DNA from: Bin5 sp034422415
GTDB lineage: Bacteria; Chloroflexota; Anaerolineae; Caldilineales; Caldilineaceae
Length of the DNA: 64,000 nt
Assembly (NCBI GenBank): GCA_965202955.1
Contig: OZ241871.1
Coordinates: 1,302,001-1,366,000, forward strand
Direction: 5' to 3'
Below the pieces are notes generated by a model, which was given only the letters and a program-made list of their open reading frames with translations, did not search any database and was not told where the DNA came from. This document shows, piece after piece, positions 38,387 to 46,875 of this stretch. Position numbers and translations under genes: made by a program. Position 1 is the stretch's first letter, and every line of letters begins with the position of its first letter.

Positions 38387-39325
38387 ATGAATGCGAGGCC
38401 ACTGATCGAGGCGGTCCCCAACTTTTCTGAGGGCCGCCGCGCGCAGGTCATTGACGAGCTGGCGGCGGCTGTTCAGACGCACGGCGCACGGTTGCTCCAT
38501 CGCACAAGCGATCACGACCACAACCGCACCGTTCTGACGGTCGCGGGGCCGCCGGAGCCGGTTCTGCGGGGGTTATTCGATGCGGTTGAAGTAGCGAGTA
38601 GCCGCATCGACCTGCGCCGGCAGCGGGGCGTTCACCCGCGGTTGGGCGCGGCCGATGTGGTTCCGCTCGTGCCGCTGCGTGAAAGTTCGCTTGCGCAGTG
38701 CGCACGCCTCGCGCGTCAGTTAGGTCGCCGGATCGGGGATGAACTGGGGCTGCCCGTCTACCTCTACTCAGCCGCGGCCGCCAGGCCGGACAGGCGCCAC
38801 ATCGCCGATATCCGCCGCGGGGAGTATGAGGCCCTTGTCCAGCAGATCCGGTTCCCCGAGCATCTGCCCGATTACGGCCCAGCCCAGGTCGGCCCCGCGG
38901 GCGCCGTCATCGTAGGAGCCAGGCCCATACTCATCGCCTTCAACGTCTTTCTGCGCAGCGCCAATGTCGCGGCGGCCAAAGCCATAGCCCGCAAAATTCG
39001 GGAGAGCAATGGCGGATTGCCGGCGGTGCGCGCCCTGGGGCTCAGCGTGGACGGACAGGCCCAGGTGAGCATGAATCTTGTAGACTATCGCACAACGCCG
39101 CCGCTCGCCGTCGTCGAAGCGATCCGCCAGGAGGCCGCGCGCCTGTCGGTCTCGTTGGACCGCGGCGAACTGATCGGCCTCATCCCCCTAGACGCGTTGC
39201 CGGGTTGCAAAGGACGCGAATGGCGTTCGCTCTCGCCCCAACACCTGGCGGAGGCAGCAGACGCCCTTCTTCTGCCGGACCTGCCCGTTGAGCGCATCCT
39301 GGAGTTCGCACTGCGCTGGCCGTAG
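38387..39325 (+). CDS. ftcD: Glutamate formimidoyltransferase
   Basis: A 312-residue enzyme transferring the formimino group from N-formimidoyl-glutamate to tetrahydrofolate. It begins with the family signature PLIEAVPNFSEGRR and contains RQRGVHPRLGAADVVPLVPL with the catalytic histidine area, and later LGLSVDGQAQVSMNLVDYR. It lacks the cyclodeaminase domain of the mammalian bifunctional enzyme. It begins 14 bp after modB, so it may be co-transcribed. No other histidine-degradation gene is in view. Confidence 0.93.
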   Translation: MNARPLIEAVPNFSEGRRAQVIDELAAAVQTHGARLLHRTSDHDHNRTVLTVAGPPEPVLRGLFDAVEVASSRIDLRRQRGVHPRLGAADVVPLVPLRESSLAQCARLARQLGRRIGDELGLPVYLYSAAAARPDRRHIADIRRGEYEALVQQIRFPEHLPDYGPAQVGPAGAVIVGARPILIAFNVFLRSANVAAAKAIARKIRESNGGLPAVRALGLSVDGQAQVSMNLVDYRTTPPLAVVEAIRQEAARLSVSLDRGELIGLIPLDALPGCKGREWRSLSPQHLAEAADALLLPDLPVERILEFALRWP

Positions 39326-39409
39326 GCGGCCTTATGCGCATTTGGCCGTTCGGCTTCCAGCGAACTGAAAAGATTGGCCCAGGCTGCGAAGGCGGTTCGG
39401 GCAACCTCT

Positions 39410-39438
39410 TTGTCGAATGATTGAGGCCGTGCTAGAAT
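39410..39438 (+). promoter_or_regulatory. Promoter of the glycosyltransferase gene
   Basis: TTGTCG (39410-39415), 17-bp spacer, TAGAAT (39433-39438). The ~140-nt leader holds a hairpin GATTAAC (39498-39504) with GTTAATC (39524-39530). Confidence 0.6.
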
Positions 39439-39586
39439 CAATTTCGCACATAGCAGACAGATCCGACTGCGATTCCTGTCGTTTGTCTGATTTGCTTGAT
39501 TAACTGTCCTGCGCTGCGTAGCTGTTAATCATCCCCGTCGCTCAAGCGCATGAATCACAGTCCATAATCGGTTTTCAGCTCAAACA

Positions 39587-40606
39587 ATGCAGTCTCCTCG
39601 CTATATCGCCTGGTCAGAATGGATCGAGACGACCGGTTTGCCGGCGTCACAGCTTGGGAGCGGCGTCTCGACCGGGGCTTTTTCGTATGCCAAGAGGCTG
39701 GACCTCGCCATCGTCATCGTCAACTATAACGCCGGCGCGCTCCTTGCCGGCTGCCTTACATCCGTTTTCGCGTCCAACGGCAGCTTCACCTATACCGTCT
39801 GTGTAGTAGACAACGACAGCCATGACGACAGCGTCGCCATGGTAAGTGACCGCTTTCCCCAGATAGGCCTGATCGTTTCCGAGACCAATCTGGGCTTCAG
39901 CGCGGCCAACAACCTTGCTCTGCGTCAACTCGGCTTCGGTGAATGCCGTCCCTCCGGCAGCGCGCCCCCTCCGCGCTTCGTGCTTCTGCTCAATGCCGAC
40001 ACGGTGTTGCCGCCGACTGCCCTGGCCGAGATGCTCCTCTTTATGGATGAGAGGCCCAAGGTCGGTGCGGCCGGACCGCGTTTACGACGCCCGGACGGAA
40101 CGCTGGATCTGGCTTGCCGGCGCAGCTTCCCCACACCCTGGGTGAGCTTCTGCCGCATGACCCGGCTAAGCCGGCTCTTCCCGCGCAGCAGGCGTTTCAA
40201 CGCCTACAATCTGGGCTATCTGCCGGAAGAGGCGGTATATCCGGTGGATTCGGTTGTCGGCGCGTATATGCAAGTGCGCGGAGAGGCGGTCCGTCAAGTC
40301 GGGCTGTTGGACGAGGCCTATTTCATGTACGGCGAAGACCTGGATTGGGCAAAGCGAATCAAGACCGCCGGCTGGGAAGTCTGGTACAACGGCGAGGTGG
40401 AGGTCACCCACGTGAAAGAGGCCTCCAGCCGCAAGAGCCGCAAAGCCCGCCTCGCCTTCTACGAAGCGATGTGGATCTTCTATCGCAAGCACTACCGGAC
40501 CAACAGTTCCTGGGTTTTGGACAAATTGATCTGGTTGGGGATCGCTCTGATCGGAGGGGTGGACATTGCGGTCCGGCTGTGGAAACTACGCCAGGAACGG
40601 GTCTGA
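39587..40606 (+). CDS. Glycosyltransferase family 2 (rhamnosyltransferase-like)
   Basis: A 339-residue GT-A fold enzyme. The core starts at about 38 with LDLAIVIVNYNAGALLAGCL, then VCVVDNDSHDDSVAMV, NLGFSAANNLAL and the metal-binding LLNADTVLPP. VDSVVGAYMQVRGEAV and FMYGEDLDWAKRI complete the family pattern seen in rhamnosyl- and other wall-polymer transferases. The C-terminus ends in a probable amphipathic or membrane-associated helix. It precedes a polyprenyl-phosphate sugar transferase, so both probably build a surface polysaccharide. The sugar is not known. Confidence 0.9.
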   Translation: MQSPRYIAWSEWIETTGLPASQLGSGVSTGAFSYAKRLDLAIVIVNYNAGALLAGCLTSVFASNGSFTYTVCVVDNDSHDDSVAMVSDRFPQIGLIVSETNLGFSAANNLALRQLGFGECRPSGSAPPPRFVLLLNADTVLPPTALAEMLLFMDERPKVGAAGPRLRRPDGTLDLACRRSFPTPWVSFCRMTRLSRLFPRSRRFNAYNLGYLPEEAVYPVDSVVGAYMQVRGEAVRQVGLLDEAYFMYGEDLDWAKRIKTAGWEVWYNGEVEVTHVKEASSRKSRKARLAFYEAMWIFYRKHYRTNSSWVLDKLIWLGIALIGGVDIAVRLWKLRQERV

Positions 40607-40655
40607 TTGCAATTCGTGATTGGCCGCAAACGTTCGGCTTCAGGCAATAGGCAAG

Positions 40656-42230
40656 ATGTGGAAGTCACCAGTTCAACCAGGCTCGGAATTTGAGGAGACG
40701 CTGACGAAAGCGCGGCCATCGGGGCGCGCTGGCGTGGAGAATGCGGCGTCGGAGCAGGACGTATCTCCCAGCCCCAATGGCAGCTACGCGGCTCTGCGCG
40801 GGCAGCGTCCCGGTCTGCTCAAGCGCGCCCAATTCCTGTTTGCGCTCTCGCTGGTCCTGGTGGATGCGGGGAGCACGTGGCTTGCGTTCTATCTCGCCCA
40901 CGAACTCACGGAGATGAACTTGACGCCGCGGCTGATGGAGTTGCAGCCGGAAATCATCGTCGGACCCTTTGTAGAGTTCCTGCCCCTACCGCTGGTGCAA
41001 TCGGTCCTGCTCCTTGCGCTCTTCTTTACCCAACGCATGTACCATCGCCGGCGGCCGCTCGGCTATCTGGATGAAATCTTTCGTACCGTAAAGTTGACCA
41101 CGCTCTGCACACTGCTGACGGTCGCGCTGGTGAATCTTTTTCTACGGGATTTTGTATACCACCGTACCTTCCTGGGCTATGCCTGGCTGCTCAATATCTT
41201 CCTGCTGACCGTCGGCCGCACGTTGCACGCGCAGATACAGTGGAATGCACAGTCAAGGGGAATCGGCGATGACAGCGTGCTGCTGATCGGCGGCGGCGAC
41301 ACGGGCCGCATGATCCTACAAAGGATTCAGGCCAATCCAAAGTTTGGCTTCAAGGTGGTCGGCGTCATCGACAACGGCACCAGACGTTCGATTCTCAATG
41401 TGCCGGTACTGGGCAGTGTTGTCGACATTCCCAAAGTCATCGACGAATATGCCGTTGACGAAGTGATCATCGCGCTGCCGGAAAGTACACATGAGGAGCT
41501 GATAGGCATCATCAGCCTGTGTGAGCGGGAAAAGGTCGGTATTCGCGTTCTGCCGGATGCGTTTGGAATCATGGCGAGCGAAGTTACGATCGGCTATCTC
41601 GGCGGGCTTCCCCTGGTTACGATCCGCGATGTCGCGCTGCAGGGCTGGAAACTTACCCTCAAGCGGGGAATGGATTTGGTGGGCAGCGCGATCGGGCTGG
41701 TGATTCTCAGCCCGTTTCTGTTGCTGGTGGCGCTGTTGATCAAGCTGGATAGCCCGGGTCCGGTCTTCTATACGCATGAACGGATGGGGCTGGATGCCAA
41801 ATCGTTCAAGATCCTGAAATTTCGCTCGATGCGCCAGGACGCTGAACAGTCCGGGCCAGGCTGGACGGTCGAGAACGATCCGCGGCGCACAAAGTTGGGC
41901 GCATTCATCCGGCGCACCAATATCGATGAGCTTCCGCAGTTGATTAATATTCTTTTCGGCGAGATGAGCCTGGTGGGGCCGCGTCCGGAGCGGCCGGTCT
42001 ACGTTGAGCGGTTCCGGCAGATGATTCCGCGCTACATGGACCGCCACCGCGAAAAGGCGGGAATGACCGGCTGGGCCGCGGTCAACGGGCTGCGCGGGGA
42101 CACATCCATCGAGGAGCGCACGAAGTACGACCTCTGGTACATCGAGAACTGGTCGCTGGCTCTGGACATTAAAATTCTGCTGCGAACACTGGGACAATGG
42201 CTGCTGGGCACGAACAAGAATGCCTATTGA
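40656..42230 (+). CDS. Polyprenyl-phosphate sugar-phosphate transferase (WcaJ/WbaP type)
   Basis: A 524-residue membrane enzyme that starts exopolysaccharide repeat synthesis by moving a sugar-1-phosphate to undecaprenyl phosphate. A disordered N-terminus (1-60) precedes four hydrophobic segments. Next is a CoA-binding-like Rossmann domain (VLLIGGGDTGRMIL), then the catalytic domain (about 340-524) with KRGMDLVGSAIGLVILSPF, the DSPGPVFYTHERMG loop, KFRSM and LFGEMSLVGPRPERP. ATG 40656 is preferred; TTG 40620 also opens the frame. Very likely pairs with the upstream glycosyltransferase. Confidence 0.92.
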   Translation: MWKSPVQPGSEFEETLTKARPSGRAGVENAASEQDVSPSPNGSYAALRGQRPGLLKRAQFLFALSLVLVDAGSTWLAFYLAHELTEMNLTPRLMELQPEIIVGPFVEFLPLPLVQSVLLLALFFTQRMYHRRRPLGYLDEIFRTVKLTTLCTLLTVALVNLFLRDFVYHRTFLGYAWLLNIFLLTVGRTLHAQIQWNAQSRGIGDDSVLLIGGGDTGRMILQRIQANPKFGFKVVGVIDNGTRRSILNVPVLGSVVDIPKVIDEYAVDEVIIALPESTHEELIGIISLCEREKVGIRVLPDAFGIMASEVTIGYLGGLPLVTIRDVALQGWKLTLKRGMDLVGSAIGLVILSPFLLLVALLIKLDSPGPVFYTHERMGLDAKSFKILKFRSMRQDAEQSGPGWTVENDPRRTKLGAFIRRTNIDELPQLINILFGEMSLVGPRPERPVYVERFRQMIPRYMDRHREKAGMTGWAAVNGLRGDTSIEERTKYDLWYIENWSLALDIKILLRTLGQWLLGTNKNAY

Positions 42231-42245
42231 ATCGACCCCAATCCC

Positions 42246-42275
42246 TTGACAACTCGCGGTTTGATTTGTTACACT
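42246..42275 (+). promoter_or_regulatory. Promoter of hrcA-grpE
   Basis: TTGACA (42246-42251), 18-bp spacer, TACACT (42270-42275), directly before the CIRCE element. Confidence 0.75.
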
Positions 42276-42285
42276 TCCTGCTTGA

Positions 42286-42312
42286 TTGGCACTCCCATTG
42301 CAGGAGTGCTAA
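42286..42312. promoter_or_regulatory. CIRCE operator (HrcA-binding site)
   Basis: TTGGCACTC (42286-42294), 9 bp, GAGTGCTAA (42304-42312). This matches the CIRCE consensus TTAGCACTC-N9-GAGTGCTAA with one change. It overlaps the expected transcription start, so HrcA should repress its own operon. Confidence 0.93.
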
Positions 42313-42344
42313 GACCCGAGACCAGATAGTTTTGCCGTGAATTC

Positions 42345-43373
42345 ATGAAGGACCTTCAGCTGAGCCAGCGGCGCAAACAGGTTCTGCGCGTCGTCATCCA
42401 GGAATATGTGAAGAGCGCCCAACCGGTGGGCAGCAAATCGATCGCGCAGAAGTACGACATGGGCGTCAGCGCGTCGACGATTCGCAACGACCTAGCGGCG
42501 CTGGAAAAGGCCGGGCTGCTGACACATCCACATACCAGCGCCGGCCGCATCCCGACCGATGAAGGTTACCGCTATTTCGTGACGCATTTGATGGCGCACA
42601 CCGACCTGCCCTCGCGCGAGCGGCAGATGATCCGCCATCAGTTCCATCAGGCGAGGCGGGAGATTGATCAGTGGCTCCGCCTCAGCACGGCTGTGTTGGC
42701 AAAAGCTTCCAGGGGCGCGGCGCTGGCGACTTCGCCCCGCTCGATGTCCAGCCGGGTCAAACACCTGGAGTTGATTGGCATTCAGGATACCGTTGTGCTG
42801 CTGGTGCTGGTGCTGGCTACAGGCACATTGAAACAGCAGTTGATCACGCTGGAGCAACCGATCTTTCAGGAGGAGTTGAGCCGCGCCAGCAACCAACTCA
42901 ATGAAGAGATTTCGGGGGCCAACATCGCCGATCTGCCGGAGAAACTGGAGGGATTCAGCGGATTCGCGCGCGAGGTGGGCGAATTGGTGCTCAATACGCT
43001 ACGCCAGTCGAAGGAGCAGATCGGCGAACGCGTCTATCGACACGGGCTGGCCCAGGCGCTGGCCGCGCCCGAGTTTGCCGACGGGCCACAGGTGCGGCGG
43101 ATGGTGCAGGTATTCGAGCAGCGCTCCATGCTGCAAGAGATATATCATGATGTCATGGAGTTGAACGACGTGCAGGTGATGATCGCCGGGGAAGGCCGAT
43201 TCGGCGACATGCAGGACATCAGCCTGGTGCTGAGCCGCTACGGCGTACCCGACCGCGTCAGCGGGCTACTGGGCGTGGTCGGCCCGATGCGCATGCCCTA
43301 CGGCCGCACAATCGGGGCCGTGCGCTATGTCGCCACCCTCCTGGACGAACTAATGCATCAGATCTACGGCTAG
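42345..43373 (+). CDS. hrcA: Heat-inducible transcription repressor HrcA
   Basis: A 342-residue repressor of the CIRCE regulon. The N-terminal winged helix has QVLRVVIQEYVKSAQPVGSKSIA and ASTIRNDLAALEKAGLLTHPHTSAGRIPTDEGYR, the diagnostic HrcA stretch. The GAF-like and dimerisation regions follow, ending ISLVLSRYGVPDRVSGLLGVVGPMRMPYGR. Its own gene carries a CIRCE site. HrcA activity usually depends on GroEL, whose gene is not in the window. Confidence 0.96.
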   Translation: MKDLQLSQRRKQVLRVVIQEYVKSAQPVGSKSIAQKYDMGVSASTIRNDLAALEKAGLLTHPHTSAGRIPTDEGYRYFVTHLMAHTDLPSRERQMIRHQFHQARREIDQWLRLSTAVLAKASRGAALATSPRSMSSRVKHLELIGIQDTVVLLVLVLATGTLKQQLITLEQPIFQEELSRASNQLNEEISGANIADLPEKLEGFSGFAREVGELVLNTLRQSKEQIGERVYRHGLAQALAAPEFADGPQVRRMVQVFEQRSMLQEIYHDVMELNDVQVMIAGEGRFGDMQDISLVLSRYGVPDRVSGLLGVVGPMRMPYGRTIGAVRYVATLLDELMHQIYG

Positions 43374-43408
43374 ATCACAGGAGAACATTCCGGACAACGG
43401 GACCATTT

Positions 43409-44026
43409 ATGAATCAAGAGGAAGAGCGGAAAAACGGGTCGGTGGAAACAGGAAACGGGCAGTTGCCTGAAGAGGCAATTCTTGACGCTGAAGGCCCCGA
43501 GGCGGACGGTGCACGTGAGGCTGAGGAGGCCGACGAGAGACAGGAGACGCCCGGAGAGTGCATCGCCCGGCTTGAATCGGAGTTGGCCGAGGCCCAGGAG
43601 CAGGCGGCCAGCGCGGTCGACATGATGCAGCGCACGGTCGCCGAGTATGAGAACGCCGGCAAACGCCGCGAACGCCAGCACCAGGAGCGCATCAAGCGCG
43701 ACAAAGAAAACATGATGCGCCAGCTGCTGCCGGTTCTCGATGACCTGGAGCTGGCCTTCCAGAACGTTCCCGGCGGCGTTCCGGGAGATGAGCGGGCCTG
43801 GCTTGAGGGCTTTGAGCAGATTCAACAGAAACTACTGGACGTTCTCGCCAACGCGGAGGTCGAGCCGCTTGACGCATGCGGAGAATTCGACCCTACCCGT
43901 CACGAGGCAATCTCGAACGAACCGAACGCTGATGTCCCCAGCGGACATATCATCCAGACTCTACGCACCGGCTATCGCATCCAGGATCGGATCCTGCGTC
44001 CTGCGCTCGTGCGCGTTTCGCAGTGA
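43409..44026 (+). CDS. grpE: Nucleotide exchange factor GrpE
   Basis: A 205-residue co-chaperone that releases ADP from DnaK. An acidic disordered N-terminus (1-50) is followed by a long coiled coil (RLESELAEAQEQAASAVDMMQRTVAEYENAGKRR in part). The beta-domain has VEPLDACGEFDPTRHEAISNEPNADVPSGHI and ends ILRPALVRVSQ. It follows hrcA with a 35-bp gap, as in many hrcA-grpE-dnaK-dnaJ operons, but dnaK and dnaJ are absent here. Confidence 0.94.
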   Translation: MNQEEERKNGSVETGNGQLPEEAILDAEGPEADGAREAEEADERQETPGECIARLESELAEAQEQAASAVDMMQRTVAEYENAGKRRERQHQERIKRDKENMMRQLLPVLDDLELAFQNVPGGVPGDERAWLEGFEQIQQKLLDVLANAEVEPLDACGEFDPTRHEAISNEPNADVPSGHIIQTLRTGYRIQDRILRPALVRVSQ

Positions 44027-44055
44027 ATTGCCGGACACGCTACGAACTTCGCTAA

Positions 44056-45066
44056 ATGGTTGCCGTGATTCGTTCCGCCACCGAGCGCCTGACCGGGCCC
44101 CAGCGCGGCATCCGACCGTTTGACGTCGGGCGCGATCTTCGCGCCGTTTCAAGATTGATTGCCGACGCCTTCTCCGACGAGTTGGACGAACAGGGCGAGG
44201 CCGCGTTGCGAGAGCTGAGGATGCTCGGCTACATGAGCGGCCTGGTGGGCATTCTTGCTCGCAGCACCGGGGAGTTCCGGAATGTCTTCAGCGGATTTGT
44301 CTGGGTCGAGAACAACCGGGTGGTGGGCAATGTGACCGTGCAGCGGGCGTCAAGCGGCAGCGGGCGCTGGCAGATCGCGAATGTGGCGGTCTCACCGGCT
44401 TGGCGCGGGTGCGGGATCAGTCGCGCCCTGATGGAGCATGCGTTGGAGTATATTCGCGATATGGGCGGCTCGTGGGCAGTGCTGCAGGTGCGCGGGGAAA
44501 ACGAGATCGCCCGCGGCCTCTACGAACGGCTGCGTTTCGAGAATATGGGAGGCGCCTCCGAACTGTACGCGCCGGGCGTGCCCAGGCCGGTCACTCGGCC
44601 GACGCTGACCAATCTGCAGCCGTTTTCAGCCTCCGAAGGCAATCTGCTCTATGAGCTGGCCGCCAGCCGGCCGAGCGCGGAGTCCCAATGGTGGCGGGCG
44701 GCACGCCGCGACGACTTTCAACTCCCGTTGGAGAAGCGCATCGGTGAGCTGTTCAGCAGGCTGGCCGGCCGTCAGCGCGTCCATCGCTATGCGGTCCGCG
44801 ACTACGGCAGCCGTTTTGAAGGCGCAATCCAGGTCATAGCACGCTGCTGGCGGGGTGAGCACCATATCCGACTTTGGCTGCGGCGCGAAGCGCAGGAACG
44901 GTATGCCCAGCCACTGATTCTGAGCGCGCTGGCGCTGCTGCAGGACGCGCCGCGCTGGCCGCTGCGGGCGTCCGTCAGCACAGAGGACGAAATCGCGACG
45001 CAGACGCTGCTGGACCACGGCTTCTCTTTACGCAGCACGCTCTACACGATGCGCCGGCGCGTGTAG
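44056..45066 (+). CDS. GNAT family N-acetyltransferase with extra C-terminal domain
   Basis: A 336-residue protein. The GNAT domain (about 18-170) has the acetyl-CoA motif VAVSPAWRGCGISRALMEHAL and ends ARGLYERLRFENMG. The C-terminal 160 residues do not match a GNAT core clearly and may be a degenerate second one (IQVIARCWRGEHHIRLWLR, and DEIATQTLLDHGFSLRSTLY near the end). It starts 29 bp after grpE and ends 6 bp before the next gene. The substrate is unknown. Confidence 0.8.
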   Translation: MVAVIRSATERLTGPQRGIRPFDVGRDLRAVSRLIADAFSDELDEQGEAALRELRMLGYMSGLVGILARSTGEFRNVFSGFVWVENNRVVGNVTVQRASSGSGRWQIANVAVSPAWRGCGISRALMEHALEYIRDMGGSWAVLQVRGENEIARGLYERLRFENMGGASELYAPGVPRPVTRPTLTNLQPFSASEGNLLYELAASRPSAESQWWRAARRDDFQLPLEKRIGELFSRLAGRQRVHRYAVRDYGSRFEGAIQVIARCWRGEHHIRLWLRREAQERYAQPLILSALALLQDAPRWPLRASVSTEDEIATQTLLDHGFSLRSTLYTMRRRV

Positions 45067-45072
45067 CCCGCG

Positions 45073-45456
45073 ATGACGCTTCTTCTGCGGATCATCGGCA
45101 ACGCCATCGCCCTCTATGCGGCGGCAACCCTGATCGACGGCATTGAATTCGCCGGGGACGGCCGGGTGGATGTCGTCAGCCTGTTGGCGGTTGCCCTCAT
45201 CTTCGGCATTGTCAACGCGGTCATCAAGCCGGTTGTCAAAGTGGTTACCTGCCCGGCCTATGTGGTCACGCTCGGCCTGTTCACCCTTGTCGTCAATGCG
45301 CTGATGCTGCTCCTGACCGGCTGGCTGGCCGGGCTGTTCAACGTCGGCTTCCGGGTAGAGGGCTTTGGGGCCGCCTTCTGGGGCGCCATCGTCATCAGCA
45401 TCGTCAGCTTTCTCCTCAGCCTGTTCATCTCTTCCGAGCGCGACGACAGAGACTGA
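45073..45456 (+). CDS. Four-helix membrane protein of the YvlD/phage-holin-4 family
   Basis: A 127-residue protein with four hydrophobic helices: LLRIIGNAIALYAAATLI, VVSLLAVALIFGIVNAVIKP, VVTLGLFTLVVNALMLLLTG and AFWGAIVISIVSFLLSLFI. The NAVIKPVVKVVTCPAYVVTLGLF segment is the family signature. Databases call it a phage holin family, but most members, such as YvlD, are chromosomal and have no lysis role. Nothing phage-like surrounds it. It overlaps the end of the GNAT operon closely. Confidence 0.85.
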   Translation: MTLLLRIIGNAIALYAAATLIDGIEFAGDGRVDVVSLLAVALIFGIVNAVIKPVVKVVTCPAYVVTLGLFTLVVNALMLLLTGWLAGLFNVGFRVEGFGAAFWGAIVISIVSFLLSLFISSERDDRD

Positions 45457-45534
45457 CTGCGCTCGACGGCGCCCGCCCTGCGGTGAACAATCGTCCACCA
45501 CCTCATCACATTCAGAATCTTGCCCGGGATTATC

Positions 45535-46853
45535 ATGCGCGCCACCTTCCTCCACATGGCCGACTGTCACCTCGGCTATCGTCAGTACAACAGCCGGGAG
45601 CGGTTGCTCGCCCTGCGAAACTCGGCCCAGATGCTGAAGCAGGCAGTCGCCGAACAGGAGCGGACACTGGCCGCGGCTCAACAAAGACTGGCGGAAAGCG
45701 AGGAGGCAGTAACGATCACTGAAGCCAACCGGGCCGGCCATGAAGCCTACCGCGGCGCGCCCAGCTGACTGAAGCGGGTGACGCGGCCAAAGCGCTAGAG
45801 CACGCGCCGCAGCGCGTGGAGGAATTGCAGAAAATGTTGGGGGAATTGGGCAACCCGAGACAGCGGCGGGATGTGGCACTCCACCAAGCTAAGAGACGCG
45901 TGCAGACTGAAGAGGCGATCCAGCGGCAACTGGCGCAAGCCGAGCAGCAACGGAGCTTGCTCACGGCGCTCGACGAGCGGATGGCGGCCTTCGCCAATGT
46001 GGAAGCCGAGGCAGCCCGAATCTCTTCCCAACTGGAGACATTCCAGACAGCCGACGACCTCTACCGACGCCATCAGACTGCAGCCGAAGACCTCTCTTTG
46101 CGGGAGCAAGCGGTTGCCGAGGCCGAGACGGCGTTACAAGCCGCGCGGGGACGCTACGAGAGCGAACAGGCACTACTGGCAGAAAGTGAGCGTGAGTTCA
46201 ACGAAGAACGTTACCAGGAAGCGGTGGCTCAGGTGGACGAGATTCGCAAACGCAGCGTGCGCCTGGAGACGGAATTGGGTCAATGGCGCGATCGCCTGAA
46301 CCGAGCGGAGGAGGAGATCGCCAGATTGCAAACGCGGCAGCAGCAGCTAGTTGTCGCTCTATCACTGCATGACCGGCTTACTGGACAGAAGGAGCTTTTG
46401 GGCTCTCTGCGCTCTATCCTGCTGAAGGCCAGCCCATTCGTGACCAAGGCGTTGGTCGAGCAGATCAGCTACGCGGCAAATCAACTGTTCGGCCAGATTA
46501 TGGAGGACGACACGCGTACACTCCGCTGGCAGGAGGACTACGGGATCGTCCTGGAGGTGGATGGCCGTGAGCGGGCATTTGCCCAGCTGTCCGGCGGCGA
46601 GCAGATGAGCGCGGCGCTGGCGGTACGTCTGGCCCTCCTCCAGGAGATGAGCGATATCGCTGTCGCCTTTTTTGACGAGCCGACAACGAATCTTGACGAC
46701 GCCCGCCGCGGCGCGCTGGCCCGCCAGATCGTGGGCGTACGCGGCTTCCAGCAACTCTTCATCATCAGCCATGACGATTCGTTCGAACAGGCCACGGAGC
46801 GGCTGATCCGTGTGGAGAAAAGCAACGGCGTGAGCGAGATTCTCTATCAGTAG
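45535..46853 (+). pseudogene. Fused remnant of sbcD and sbcC after an internal deletion
   Basis: The first 23 residues (MRATFLHMADCHLGYRQYNS plus RER) are the exact start of an SbcD/Mre11-type nuclease. At about 45604 the sequence jumps into the coiled coil of an SbcC/Rad50-type ATPase. A TGA at 45766-45768 ends that frame. The match continues in the next frame (QLTEAGDAAKALEHAPQRVEELQ), implying a one-base deletion near 45755. The C-terminal ATPase half is intact: FAQLSGGEQMSAALAVRLAL and VAFFDEPTTNLDD. The nuclease body and the SbcC Walker A half are gone. A GTG at 45816 could start a 345-residue leftover, but it would lack the P-loop. Confidence 0.85.
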
Positions 46854-46875
46854 ATTCGCTTGAGCGCCGGGCATT

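Noticed and set aside
45073..45456. Prophage or lysis cassette
   Set aside because: The holin-family name is a database label. The protein is of the chromosomal YvlD kind, and no phage gene lies nearby.
45520..45768. Stand-alone small gene of 82 codons
   Set aside because: Its first residues are SbcD and the rest SbcC, and the match goes on in the next frame, so it is part of a pseudogene.
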